A stretch of 9,295 nucleotides of DNA from Pseudomonadota bacterium (GCA_023422555.1 JAFAGQ010000093.1:1-9295); one strand, 5' to 3'; shown: positions 1-6,460, counted from the first letter of the stretch. Notes: generated by a model from the letters alone, not told the origin. Translations and numbers: made by a program.

Positions 1-21
1 GGAAGGCAGGTTAAGAATTTT

Positions 22-285
22 TTAGTTTCGACGACGTGGGTGGCTGGGGCCTGTAGGCGCACGACCAGCAATATGACGGAAGGTAATGCGACCTTTGCTC
101 AAATCATAAGGGGACATTTCCAGGGTAACTTTATCGCCAGCCAGAATACGGATATGGTGCTTGCGCATTTTGCCGCCGGTATAGGCGATGATTGGGTGTC
201 CATTGTCCAGCGTAACGCGGAAGCGGGAATCAGGCAGTACTTCGGTGACAGAGCCACTCATTTCAAGTAGTTCTTCTTTTGCCAT
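22..285 (-). CDS. infA: Translation initiation factor IF-1 (stand-alone, long-tailed copy)
   Basis: IF-1 binds the A site of the 30S ribosomal subunit with IF-2 and IF-3 and helps select the initiator tRNA in the cytoplasm. The 87-residue product is a single S1-type OB fold. Hallmark pieces are SGSVTEVLP near residue 10, the DNGHPIIAY strand, GKMRKHHIRIL at about 38-48, GDKVTLEMSPYDL and GRITFR near residue 65. IF-1 is usually about 72 residues; the extra basic end (APTGPSHPRRRN) matches the longer second IF-1 common in betaproteobacteria. The ATG is preceded by AGGAG (294-298) at 8 nt spacing. No ribosomal-protein gene is adjacent, so this is probably the infA outside the spc/alpha operon region, perhaps one of two copies in the genome. 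Family call is near certain; the second-copy status is inferred from tail and context. Confidence 0.96.
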   Translation of the reverse strand: MAKEELLEMSGSVTEVLPDSRFRVTLDNGHPIIAYTGGKMRKHHIRILAGDKVTLEMSPYDLSKGRITFRHIAGRAPTGPSHPRRRN

Positions 286-648
286 ATAGTGTTCTCCTGT
301 AAAGATTAATAATCAACGGCAGGATGCAATGGCTTGAGACGCAACAATTGAGCGCGAATACACGAACCACGGCAGGGTGCCGGTATTTGCAAATGCGGAT
401 GCCAGGCGCTTTCGCAGAGAGCTGAAGCTGCAATGCCAACTCTTGCCTGACTGGCGCAGCAGTGTGACACGATGGATAAATGCGGAAAACGATGCTTCCG
501 GCGCCATCAAGTGAGGAAATTAACCGTATGACGGGTATGGTTCACAAGGTCATACCAACGGCAATGGATGCGCCTGAGTGCGATGTTGCTGAAATAACAA
601 CAATCCGGGCGTGAAATTTATGTTCTTATAGGGTCTTGCACGTTGTTT

Positions 649-654
649 ATTATA
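649..654 (-). promoter_or_regulatory. Candidate -10 box of the infA promoter
   Basis: Read on the minus strand this is a perfect TATAAT preceded directly by GTG. The -35 region is weak (near TCAGGG or TTTTCA at 672-680) and is covered by a perfect 7-bp inverted repeat at 666-682. It is the best promoter-like sequence between the MFS gene and infA, about 360 nt upstream of the infA start codon. Seen by eye only; no start-site data. Confidence 0.4.
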
Positions 655-665
655 CACTCAATTGT

Positions 666-682
666 GATTTTCCCTGAAAATC
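666..682. repeat. Inverted repeat upstream of the infA -10 box
   Basis: GATTTTC-CCT-GAAAATC is a perfect 7-bp inverted repeat with a 3-bp centre. It overlaps the position of the -35 box for the TATAAT at 649-654, so it could be an operator. As a terminator for the MFS gene it is poor, because no T-run follows it on the minus strand. Confidence 0.4.
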
Positions 683-747
683 TGTTGTGTTTTTGACACG
701 TTTATGGCGTGCACGACCCATACATTTGTGATTTTTTGGCCGCCTTC

Positions 748-1971
748 TCAGTCTGTCAGCTCTTTGCCTTTAGTCTCGGGCAGAAGGAAAGTGGTAACCA
801 GCACAAGCGCGTAGGCGCCTGTTGCAAAGGCAGCAATGGCGCCAGCCAGCCCCATGGACTGACTCAAATAACCCACCAGTCCGGGAAACAGCGCGCCAAT
901 GCCTCGACCAAAGTTATACGCAAATCCCTGTCCGTTGGCACGAATCGCAGACGGGAACAATTCCGTGAGATACGCGCCGACACCGCCGAAAATACCGGAG
1001 GCCGCAAAACCCAGGGGGAAACCCAGAATCAGCATCTGCGTGTTGGTCAGTTGCAATTCTGTATATAAATAGATGCAAAGGCCGGACAGCAGAGAAAACA
1101 GAATCAGATTGGCCTTGCGCCCGAATTTGTCGGCAAAATAAGCGCCTGTAATATAACCGCAGAACGATCCGGCAATAATGACCAGAAGATAACTGCCTGT
1201 GCCCATAACCGAGAGATGTCTTTCTGTCTTCAGAAAAGTGGGCAGCCAGGTCGTAATCGCATAATATCCGCCCTGGACACCGGTGCACAGAAGCGCAGTC
1301 AAAAGGGTGGTTTTTAAAACTCCCGGCGCGAAAATGCCCCACATGCTGGATACATTTTTTTGCTGCAGCACTTTTTCCTTGAAGATTTCCGGCTCTGGAA
1401 CATGTCGTCTGATGAAGAGCACCAGCAGGGCGGGAATCACGCCAACCCAGAAAAGACTGCGCCATGCAATTTCTGCTGGCAGAATCGAAAACATGACGGT
1501 GTAGAGCAGGGCAGCAACCCCCCAGCCGATGGCCCAGCCACTCTGAACCGTGCCCACCGCTTTACCTCGGTGTTCGGCACGAATAATCTCGCCCATCAGT
1601 ACGGATCCGACGGCCCATTCACCGCCGAACCCCAGTCCCTGAAGTGCGCGCAGAACGAAAAACTGCTCGAAGTTTTGTGCGAAACCGATCAATACTGTAC
1701 AAATCGAAAACCACAGGATGGTGATTTGCAGAATGCGTACGCGGCCGTAGCGGTCGGCCAGTATGCCCGCGCCCCAGCCGCCAATCGCGGAGAAGAGCAG
1801 GGTGATTGTGCCCAGCAATCCTGCCTCGGCGTTACTGATGCCCCATAGCTGGATAATTGCGGTAATGACAAATGTGAACACCATGAAGTCAAATGCATCG
1901 GTGGCCCAACCGCCAAAAGCAGCAATAAACGTATTCTTTTCAGTCCGGTTCAGTTGCTTGTACCAGTTCAT
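748..1971 (-). CDS. MFS transporter, SHS-type carboxylate/H+ symporter family
   Basis: A 407-residue inner-membrane transporter of the major facilitator superfamily, normal length with about 12 hydrophobic segments. The N-terminal half carries WATDAFDFM (residues 22-30), a signature motif A GILADRYGRVRIL (69-81), and LQGLGFGGEWAVGSVLMGE (110-128) followed by EHRGKAVG. The second half repeats motif A as YFADKFGRK. The FGGEW block is typical of the sialate/lactate/aromatic-acid symporter branches (NanT, ShiA and lactate carriers), so an organic acid taken up with protons is the likely cargo. The ATG has AAGGGAG (1979-1985) at 7 nt spacing. It lies 91 bp downstream of the amidohydrolase on the same strand, probably co-transcribed, which suggests that it imports the hydrolase substrate or a precursor. 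Exact substrate unknown. Confidence 0.9.
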   Translation of the reverse strand: MNWYKQLNRTEKNTFIAAFGGWATDAFDFMVFTFVITAIIQLWGISNAEAGLLGTITLLFSAIGGWGAGILADRYGRVRILQITILWFSICTVLIGFAQNFEQFFVLRALQGLGFGGEWAVGSVLMGEIIRAEHRGKAVGTVQSGWAIGWGVAALLYTVMFSILPAEIAWRSLFWVGVIPALLVLFIRRHVPEPEIFKEKVLQQKNVSSMWGIFAPGVLKTTLLTALLCTGVQGGYYAITTWLPTFLKTERHLSVMGTGSYLLVIIAGSFCGYITGAYFADKFGRKANLILFSLLSGLCIYLYTELQLTNTQMLILGFPLGFAASGIFGGVGAYLTELFPSAIRANGQGFAYNFGRGIGALFPGLVGYLSQSMGLAGAIAAFATGAYALVLVTTFLLPETKGKELTD

Positions 1972-2040
1972 CTCGCGTCTCCCTTGTAACTTTATTTATT
2001 CAATGCCGACCCATATGGAAATCATAGTCAGCCTCTGACC

Positions 2041-2064
2041 GCGCGTTCCGGTCGTTGCGCGTTC
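2041..2064. repeat. Short direct repeat between hydrolase and transporter genes
   Basis: GCGCGTTC occurs at 2041-2048 and again at 2057-2064, offset by 16 bp. The second copy runs into the stop codon of the amidohydrolase. It may be chance; function unknown. Confidence 0.3.
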
Positions 2065-2926
2065 AGGCTGTGAAATCATAAAGTGCTGCCGGATTGTCAA
2101 CCAGAATCTTCTGCCTCTGGCTGGCTTGCGGCGCCCATTTCTCAAGCTGTGCAAGAAGCAGGCCAGTGTCCGGCATTTTGGGAATGGAAACATGCGGCCA
2201 GTCGCTACCCCAGACCATGCGGTTTTCATTTGTGTTGATCAGTGCCTGAGCCCATGGTACGACGTCAGCAAAATCGGGAAAATCTTCGCTGATACGATAA
2301 GCGCCTGACAGTTTTACCCACCATCCGTGATTTTCTATCAGCTCCTGCATCGCGCGGAACCCTGGATGATTAATACCTTCCGCTACGGGCATATGGCCCA
2401 TATGATCAATGACCCCTGGAACAGGCAGTTTTTTCATTCTGGGCAGTAGTTCAGGCAACTGCCGCGCGTCAAGCAAAAATTGCATATGCCATCCGTAATC
2501 GGCAATCTGGCGAGCCAGCTTTTCCATGGCATCAAATCCCGTGCCGCCGCCGAACAGGACATTAAGTCGCAGTCCGCGAACGCCGGCTTCGTGCATCTCG
2601 CGAAGCTGCTGGTCTGTGACGGTCTCGCGAACCACACCTACACCACGCAGCTTGCCCGGATGTCGCTTGAGTACTTCAAGCATATAGCGATTGTCATCAC
2701 CATACACGCTGATCTGAACCAGTACACCGCGTTGCATGCCGGTGCTTTCGAGCATATTCAGATATTTCTCTTCGGGCGCAGCCGGTGGCGTGTAGCTTCG
2801 GTTGCTGACAAAGGGATATTTCTTGTTGTCGTCGGCCACAACATGGGCATGGGTATCGCACGCAAGCGGTGGAATGGTAAAGGAGGGAGGCGTGATATCC
2901 TGCAAGGGAGGGAGGCAAAGCTGCAT
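2063..2926 (-). CDS. Amidohydrolase-2 family protein, 2-pyrone-4,6-dicarboxylate hydrolase-like
   Basis: A 287-residue cytoplasmic TIM-barrel hydrolase of the amidohydrolase superfamily (amidohydrolase_2/LigI branch). Visible active-site elements are CDTHAHV on strand 1 (His26, His28), VKLSGAYR near residue 206, VIDHMGHMP (His175, His178) and VWGSDWPH with the catalytic Asp at 242. The opening LPPLQDITPP...ACDTHAH is typical of pyrone-dicarboxylate lactonases, which open lactones in aromatic-acid (protocatechuate/gallate) breakdown; other members hydrolyse different lactones. The frame can be extended to a TTG at 2956, but no ribosome site precedes that codon and it would lie at the predicted transcription start, so the ATG at 2926 is chosen. 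The downstream MFS carrier supports an uptake-plus-hydrolysis role. Family firm; substrate inferred. Confidence 0.88.
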   Translation of the reverse strand: MQLCLPPLQDITPPSFTIPPLACDTHAHVVADDNKKYPFVSNRSYTPPAAPEEKYLNMLESTGMQRGVLVQISVYGDDNRYMLEVLKRHPGKLRGVGVVRETVTDQQLREMHEAGVRGLRLNVLFGGGTGFDAMEKLARQIADYGWHMQFLLDARQLPELLPRMKKLPVPGVIDHMGHMPVAEGINHPGFRAMQELIENHGWWVKLSGAYRISEDFPDFADVVPWAQALINTNENRMVWGSDWPHVSIPKMPDTGLLLAQLEKWAPQASQRQKILVDNPAALYDFTA

Positions 2927-2964
2927 CTTTTTTTCATCCACTGTTTGAATCAACAATGCAAATC

Positions 2965-2993
2965 ATAGTAGCAAGTCGCGCGGCGGCTGTCCA
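2965..2993 (-). promoter_or_regulatory. Predicted promoter of the amidohydrolase-MFS operon
   Basis: Read on the minus strand: -35 TGGACA (2988-2993; five of six consensus bases), a 17-bp spacer, and -10 TACTAT (2965-2970; four of six). Transcription would start near 2958, giving a leader of about 30 nt before the ATG at 2926. This rules against the longer TTG-start reading of the hydrolase. The -35 box is one arm of the inverted repeat at 2988-3005, suggesting repressor control. Confidence 0.5.
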
Positions 2994-3005
2994 ATGCCTT
3001 GGACA
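2988..3005. promoter_or_regulatory. Candidate operator: perfect inverted repeat over the -35 box
   Basis: TGTCCAA-TGCC-TTGGACA, 7-bp arms with a 4-bp centre. It covers the predicted -35 box of the hydrolase operon. It starts 11 bp downstream of the stop codon of the 3017-3700 gene, but no T-run follows on the minus strand, so an operator fits better than a terminator. Regulator unknown and not encoded in the window. Confidence 0.45.
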
Positions 3006-3009
3006 CTTC

Positions 3010-3021
3010 TGTGATATCACA
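3010..3021. repeat. Perfect 12-bp palindrome at the end of the membrane-protein gene
   Basis: TGTGATATCACA spans the stop codon (3017-3019) of the minus-strand gene at 3017-3700. Half-sites TGTGA/TCACA resemble CRP half-sites, but the gap is 2 bp rather than 6, so a CRP site is not supported. It lies next to the inverted repeat at 2988-3005 and may be part of the same control region, or chance. Confidence 0.3.
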
Positions 3022-3700
3022 ACTGTTTTGGATCTTCTGTCTCGTGCCTGAGCCCAAGACCCATACCCATTCCGGCCCCCATGCCCATTCCACCGCCACC
3101 ACCACCTCCGCCGCCACCGCCGCCGGAACGGCCAGCGCCGCCGCCATCGTTTTTGCCTCGGCTGCCGCCAGCTTGTATCCGCGTTGGCCCCTGTAGTGGA
3201 ATATTGACCTCTGCAGGTATGTCGCCCAGATCCAGGGCTGTCCGGATAAAGTTTCTCAGGGATACAACCAGTTCTGCCGTGTGTATCGGACGACCTGCAA
3301 CCATATCGACTGCGGCCTGACTGGCTAGTCTGACGTGTTCTTCGGTTCCTAATAGGATGATATCGGAAAGCGCGGCTTCCACCGCATCACGAACGCGTCG
3401 TGATCGTTCAGATCCACCTGTCTTATTCTCGTCTGACTCGGCGGCTTCATCTGTGGCTTTCAGATCTCTGAGGTGTGCAGGGGATACGGTGAGACGACCT
3501 GTGAACGAACCGCCAAGCACTTTATAGGCAGCGATCAGCGTTCGAAGGCGTTCATTGATCTGACGGTTCATGCGTTCACGGCGCTGCTGAATGAGCTGCA
3601 TCATGAGAACACGCACACCAACACCCATCAGGGTGAATAACGTCAGTCCCAGGATTGTCGTCAGAATTCCGTGCCAGGAAGTAAAATCGAAGTTGCGCAT
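3017..3700 (-). CDS. Uncharacterised membrane-anchored protein with Gly/Met-rich C-terminus
   Basis: A 227-residue protein I cannot assign to a named family. Residues about 11-35 form one hydrophobic segment, followed by a basic stretch (QQRRERMNRQINERLR, 38-53), so the bulk should face the cytoplasm. Residues 75-100 are polar and probably flexible. Residues 101-170 look like a helical folded domain (AALSDIILLGTEEHVRLAS, then AELVVSLRNFIRTALDLGD). The tail (about 178-218) is low complexity: 12 consecutive Gly (193-204), then MGMGAGMGMGLGLRH. There is no signal peptidase motif and no enzyme motif. The ribosome site is weak (AGAG, 4 nt before the ATG at 3698-3700). It lies upstream of the hydrolase operon on the same strand but probably has a separate promoter, so a functional link is unproven. 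The well-formed helical domain argues for a real gene. Confidence 0.75.
   Translation of the reverse strand: MRNFDFTSWHGILTTILGLTLFTLMGVGVRVLMMQLIQQRRERMNRQINERLRTLIAAYKVLGGSFTGRLTVSPAHLRDLKATDEAAESDENKTGGSERSRRVRDAVEAALSDIILLGTEEHVRLASQAAVDMVAGRPIHTAELVVSLRNFIRTALDLGDIPAEVNIPLQGPTRIQAGGSRGKNDGGGAGRSGGGGGGGGGGGGMGMGAGMGMGLGLRHETEDPKQL
3089..3124 (-). repeat. Poly-glycine codon tract (12 Gly)
   Basis: Twelve consecutive GGN codons in the membrane-protein gene, mixed GGA, GGC and GGT. The mix of third bases means it is not a pure trinucleotide repeat, which suggests that the glycine run itself is kept rather than being recent slippage. Further Gly codons alternating with Met follow on the minus strand (to about 3062). 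Confidence 0.8.
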
Positions 3701-3806
3701 ATGACTCTTTTAATTTTTTCTATTGTTGCGAGATCCGGCGCGTGAACTGGCGCTCTACATTCAGAGCGGCACCAGAACGGCCAGACAACGTTGCCTGTTA
3801 GTATAG

Positions 3807-3822
3807 CGCCGCTTTATCGGCG
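3807..3822. repeat. Inverted repeat upstream of the PLP-enzyme -10 box
   Basis: CGCCG-CTTTAT-CGGCG, 5-bp arms, 6-bp centre. It lies just upstream of the TATAAT at 3833-3838, over the usual -35 position, where a regulator could act. Short arms make chance possible. Confidence 0.3.
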
Positions 3823-3832
3823 GTGTGCACGA

Positions 3833-3838
3833 TATAAT
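3833..3838 (+). promoter_or_regulatory. Candidate -10 box of the PLP-enzyme gene
   Basis: A perfect TATAAT. No good -35 box is visible at 16-18 bp upstream (CG-rich inverted repeat there instead), so activator dependence is possible. Initiation near 3845 would give a leader of about 34 nt before the ATG at 3879 and would lie inside the longer GTG-start reading (3825), which argues against that reading. Confidence 0.4.
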
Positions 3839-3878
3839 CTGGAATGCTATTGTGCTCGCAAACAACCAGGATCTGAAA

Positions 3879-5018
3879 ATGCAACTGAACGAACTCGAAA
3901 CGCCGGCGCTTGTCCTTGATCGCAGCAAAATGGAAAACAATATCAATCGATTGCGCAAGCAACTGAAGCCTTTCGGGGTTGTCTTTCGACCGCATTTGAA
4001 GACCTGTAAATCCGCCGACGTTGCGCGCTATGTTACTGAGCCGGGCGGGCCGATTACGGTATCCACATTAAAAGAAGCGGAATATTTTCTGGAGCACGGC
4101 TGGACGGACATCCTGTATGCCGTAGGTATTGCAGCCAACAAATTTGCGCATGTGGCCAGCCTGATCAGCCGGGGTGCGAACATGACTGTGATCCTGGATA
4201 ATGCCGAAACGGCAGCGGCGCTGGCAAGGTTCTGCGATGATAATAAATTGTCCTTGCCGGTTTTGCTGGAAATCGATACAGACGGGCATCGATCCGGTAT
4301 TGTTCCGGACTCAGATGAGTTGTTGAAAGTTGCCGGACATTTGCGACGGAGCAGCGCTGATGGAATCGGCGCCTGGCTGGCAGGGGTCATGACGCATGCC
4401 GGTGAGTCTTATAACTGCAAAGATACCGACTCGATTGTGGCGATGGCAGAACAGGAAAGGCGTGGCGCGGTAACTGCGGCTCAACGCCTGCGTGCAGCCG
4501 GATTTGATGCACCGACCGTGAGCGTGGGCAGCACACCCACAGCGCATTTTGCCCAATCGCTGGATGGCGTCACTGAAGTGCGTGCAGGCGTCTACGTTTT
4601 TTTCGATCTGGTCATGGCCGGGCTGCAAGTGTGCAATCCGGAAGACATTGCGCTATCGGTACTATGCACCGTGATTGGTCATCAGAAGGAAAAAGGCTGG
4701 ATAATTACCGATGCCGGCTGGATGGCAATGTCTAGAGACCGCGGTACGCAAAATCAGCGCGTGGATCAGGGATATGGCATGGTTTGCGATATCGACGGCA
4801 ATATCATTGACGATATCATCATGTCCCAGGCGAATCAGGAACACGGAATCATCACGCATCGCGATGATTCGGCAAAAACGCCAATGCTGCCCGTGGGAAC
4901 GCTGTTGCGCATTCTTCCCAATCACGCGTGCTCCACCGCGGCCCAGCATCAGAGCTACCGGGTGGTAGACGGAGGGCAGAAAATCGAAGCAGAATGGACG
5001 CGATTCAGCGGGTGGTAG
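3879..5018 (+). CDS. DSD1-family PLP enzyme (D-threonine aldolase / D-serine dehydratase-like)
   Basis: A 379-residue cytoplasmic fold-type III PLP enzyme with an alanine-racemase-like N-terminal barrel and a C-terminal metal-binding domain, the usual length. It starts with the family signature ELETPALVLDRSKMENNI; the PLP lysine is expected at Lys41 in FRPHLKTCKS, and SVGSTPT is the phosphate-binding type loop. Near the end, PNHACST supplies His349 and Cys351, matching the His-x-Cys zinc site of D-serine dehydratases and D-threo-3-hydroxyaspartate dehydratases; D-threonine aldolases have His-x-Asp. A dehydratase acting on a D-beta-hydroxy amino acid is therefore favoured. The ATG at 3879 has AGG at 8 nt spacing; a GTG extension to 3825 would include the predicted promoter and is rejected. 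Converges on the MFS gene at 5033 with 14 bp between stop codons. Confidence 0.9.
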   Translation: MQLNELETPALVLDRSKMENNINRLRKQLKPFGVVFRPHLKTCKSADVARYVTEPGGPITVSTLKEAEYFLEHGWTDILYAVGIAANKFAHVASLISRGANMTVILDNAETAAALARFCDDNKLSLPVLLEIDTDGHRSGIVPDSDELLKVAGHLRRSSADGIGAWLAGVMTHAGESYNCKDTDSIVAMAEQERRGAVTAAQRLRAAGFDAPTVSVGSTPTAHFAQSLDGVTEVRAGVYVFFDLVMAGLQVCNPEDIALSVLCTVIGHQKEKGWIITDAGWMAMSRDRGTQNQRVDQGYGMVCDIDGNIIDDIIMSQANQEHGIITHRDDSAKTPMLPVGTLLRILPNHACSTAAQHQSYRVVDGGQKIEAEWTRFSGW

Positions 5019-5032
5019 TCGAACGTCAGGGT

Positions 5033-6289
5033 TCAGGTAATCTGCGCGCTTTGCATTCCTTTGTTCGTCCAGATAAATCCTGCCAGCCCAATGATGGGTC
5101 CCGGCAGGAGCAGCCAGATGGCGTCCATTCCCACATAGTCAAATAGCATCGTTATCAATGAAATGGATACCACCGTGATGGCAAATCCGATAGAGTTCTG
5201 GATGGCCAGCGCAGCACCGATCAGTTGAGGAGGGCACGCGTTTGCTGATAGTGCGGAAAATTGTGGAGAGTCAGCAACAACAGTCGCACCCCAGATCAGG
5301 ACAATAATCAGCAGGACCGGTGCGGGGAGCGCGTGCCAGAAAATCACAAATAAAATTGCGCAGCACAAGGACGAAGCCAGTGCGCCCAGGGCAACTTTTT
5401 CACTTCCGATGTGTCGTGAAAGTGCACCGCCAATGAGACTGCCGATTGCGCCCACGGCAATGATGACGAATGCGAGTCCTGACACCCCCAGTCCCGAAAA
5501 TCGTGATTGCAATATGGTGCGCGAGATCAGCAACGGGACTATTGTCCAGAAGGTATAAAGTTCCCACATATGGCCGAAATAGCCAATGGCTGCGGCGCGA
5601 AACGGTCGGATCGCAAACGCAGCAAGAACGTTCTCTCGTTGATGGGGTGGCGAACCATTGGTATCGCGCGACCGGGCCTGCGGTAAATGAGGTCCATCTC
5701 CGAGGCGGTAAATCAGTGCCGCTCCCAGCAGGGCAAGGATTGAGGATGCCATAATGACATACTGCCAGGGTAGCGGTCCGCTAATGCCGCGTAATGCATG
5801 AGGAAGGGCAGTGCCTAGCGTGAGCATCGCAACCAGTTGTGCGAGGGCGTAACCAACACGATCAGGCGCCCAGCTCACAATCAGCTTCATACCCAAGGGG
5901 TAGATTCCTGCAAGACTGAATCCAACCAGAAAACGGTAAATCGACCCGCTGAAAAGCCCGTCGGCAAACAATGCGAAACATGCGTTGAAAATGGCACCCG
6001 TGATCGACGAAATCACGAAGAGGTGGCTTGCCCGATATCGATCTGCGATACCACCCAGGGCAATGACAAGCGTCCCAATAATGAAGCCGGCCTGTACGGC
6101 ACTGGTCAGCAGACCGATATCAGCGGCCGTTGCACGCCAGACACGCATCAGATCGTCGGCCGCACTATTGGCACTGAACCATAAGGATGTCCCAAACAGT
6201 TGCGCCAGAGCAATGACGGCGACCGGCCCTGGCCAGTTGACCAGTCGGCTCGCATTCAGATTGTTATATTCCGGTACCTCTGCGGGCAT
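5033..6289 (-). CDS. MFS transporter, substrate unknown
   Basis: A 418-residue inner-membrane major facilitator protein with about 12 hydrophobic segments. After a short polar N-terminus come ALAQLFGTSLWFSANSAAD (TM1), DIGLLTSAVQAGFIIGTLV (TM2), a motif A variant GGIADRYRASH, and then LAGIYPLGMKLIVSW and LTLGTALPHALRG. The central cytoplasmic loop near residues 205-220 is polar (QARSRDTNGSPPHQR). This is a recognisable but poorly characterised MFS branch, somewhat CynX-like, and the cargo cannot be read from sequence. The ATG is preceded by AGGAG (6295-6299) at 5 nt. It converges with the PLP-enzyme gene rather than being co-transcribed, so a shared amino-acid pathway is only a possibility. 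Its upstream region contains a 12-bp palindrome that may be an operator. Confidence 0.88.
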   Translation of the reverse strand: MPAEVPEYNNLNASRLVNWPGPVAVIALAQLFGTSLWFSANSAADDLMRVWRATAADIGLLTSAVQAGFIIGTLVIALGGIADRYRASHLFVISSITGAIFNACFALFADGLFSGSIYRFLVGFSLAGIYPLGMKLIVSWAPDRVGYALAQLVAMLTLGTALPHALRGISGPLPWQYVIMASSILALLGAALIYRLGDGPHLPQARSRDTNGSPPHQRENVLAAFAIRPFRAAAIGYFGHMWELYTFWTIVPLLISRTILQSRFSGLGVSGLAFVIIAVGAIGSLIGGALSRHIGSEKVALGALASSLCCAILFVIFWHALPAPVLLIIVLIWGATVVADSPQFSALSANACPPQLIGAALAIQNSIGFAITVVSISLITMLFDYVGMDAIWLLLPGPIIGLAGFIWTNKGMQSAQIT

Positions 6290-6460
6290 GGCGTCTCCTG
6301 CGCTATGGATGGCGTGCCACCATCATGCAATCATGCATATAGTCTACAAGAGAAAACGCTGAATACTCACTCCTGGTACGCTTGAATCACAATTGTGAAT
6401 CGCATTTGAAATTGTCGTGACTGCGCAGATGAAAAAGCAGGCACCTGTCTGATGGGGCTC
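6290..6460. promoter_or_regulatory. Upstream region of the MFS gene at 5033-6289
   Basis: A 171-bp gap between two minus-strand genes. It holds a tandem 8-bp repeat (ATCATGCA twice, 6322-6337) and the palindrome TCACAATTGTGA (6387-6398). A weak promoter can be drawn on the minus strand (TTCAGC, 16 bp, TATATG at about 6336-6363). Directly after the bestrophin stop, a small hairpin-like CAG-GTGC-CTG precedes CTTTTTC, a very weak terminator candidate. Confidence 0.4.
6387..6398. promoter_or_regulatory. Palindrome TCACAATTGTGA, candidate operator
   Basis: A perfect 12-bp palindrome about 98 bp upstream of the MFS start codon (6289). A related core, TCAATTGTGA, lies at 658-667 near the infA promoter. 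The arms resemble CRP/FNR-like half-sites but without their usual spacing. Position favours regulation of the MFS gene. Confidence 0.35.

Larger units (their letters stand above)
286..747. other. Gene-free leader region between the MFS gene and infA
   Basis: About 460 bases with no convincing gene. The one open frame (313-510, minus) has no ribosome binding site and no recognisable protein features. The stretch holds a good -10 box for infA at 649-654, an inverted repeat at 666-682 and a weaker inverted repeat, GGTATG...CATACC, at 534-556. If the promoter at 649 is used, infA has a leader of roughly 350 nt, long enough for RNA-level control. No Rho-independent terminator for the upstream MFS gene is apparent. 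Confidence 0.5.

Noticed and set aside
313..510. 65-residue minus-strand open frame between the MFS gene and infA
   Set aside because: No ribosome binding site and no recognisable sequence pattern; more likely infA leader or non-coding.
693..698. TTGACA on the plus strand
   Set aside because: Perfect -35 word but no -10 box at 16-18 bp and no plus-strand gene downstream.
709..1068. 119-residue plus-strand open frame
   Set aside because: Antisense to the MFS gene, polar low-complexity-like composition, no family features and no ribosome site.
1360..1848. 162-residue plus-strand open frame
   Set aside because: Lies entirely opposite the MFS gene, whose membrane-protein features and ribosome site are clear.
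2063..2956. Longer amidohydrolase starting at TTG 2956
   Set aside because: No ribosome site, and it would begin at the predicted transcription start; the ATG at 2926 fits the family N-terminus.
2480..2968. 162-residue plus-strand open frame
   Set aside because: Antisense shadow of the amidohydrolase, which has intact catalytic motifs.
3010..3021. CRP-type site TGTGATATCACA
   Set aside because: The half-sites are 2 bp apart rather than 6, so it is not a CRP site, though it is kept as a palindrome.
6428..6455. Possible terminator after the bestrophin gene
   Set aside because: Only a 3-bp stem (CAG-GTGC-CTG), extendable past a bulge, before CTTTTTC; too weak to call.
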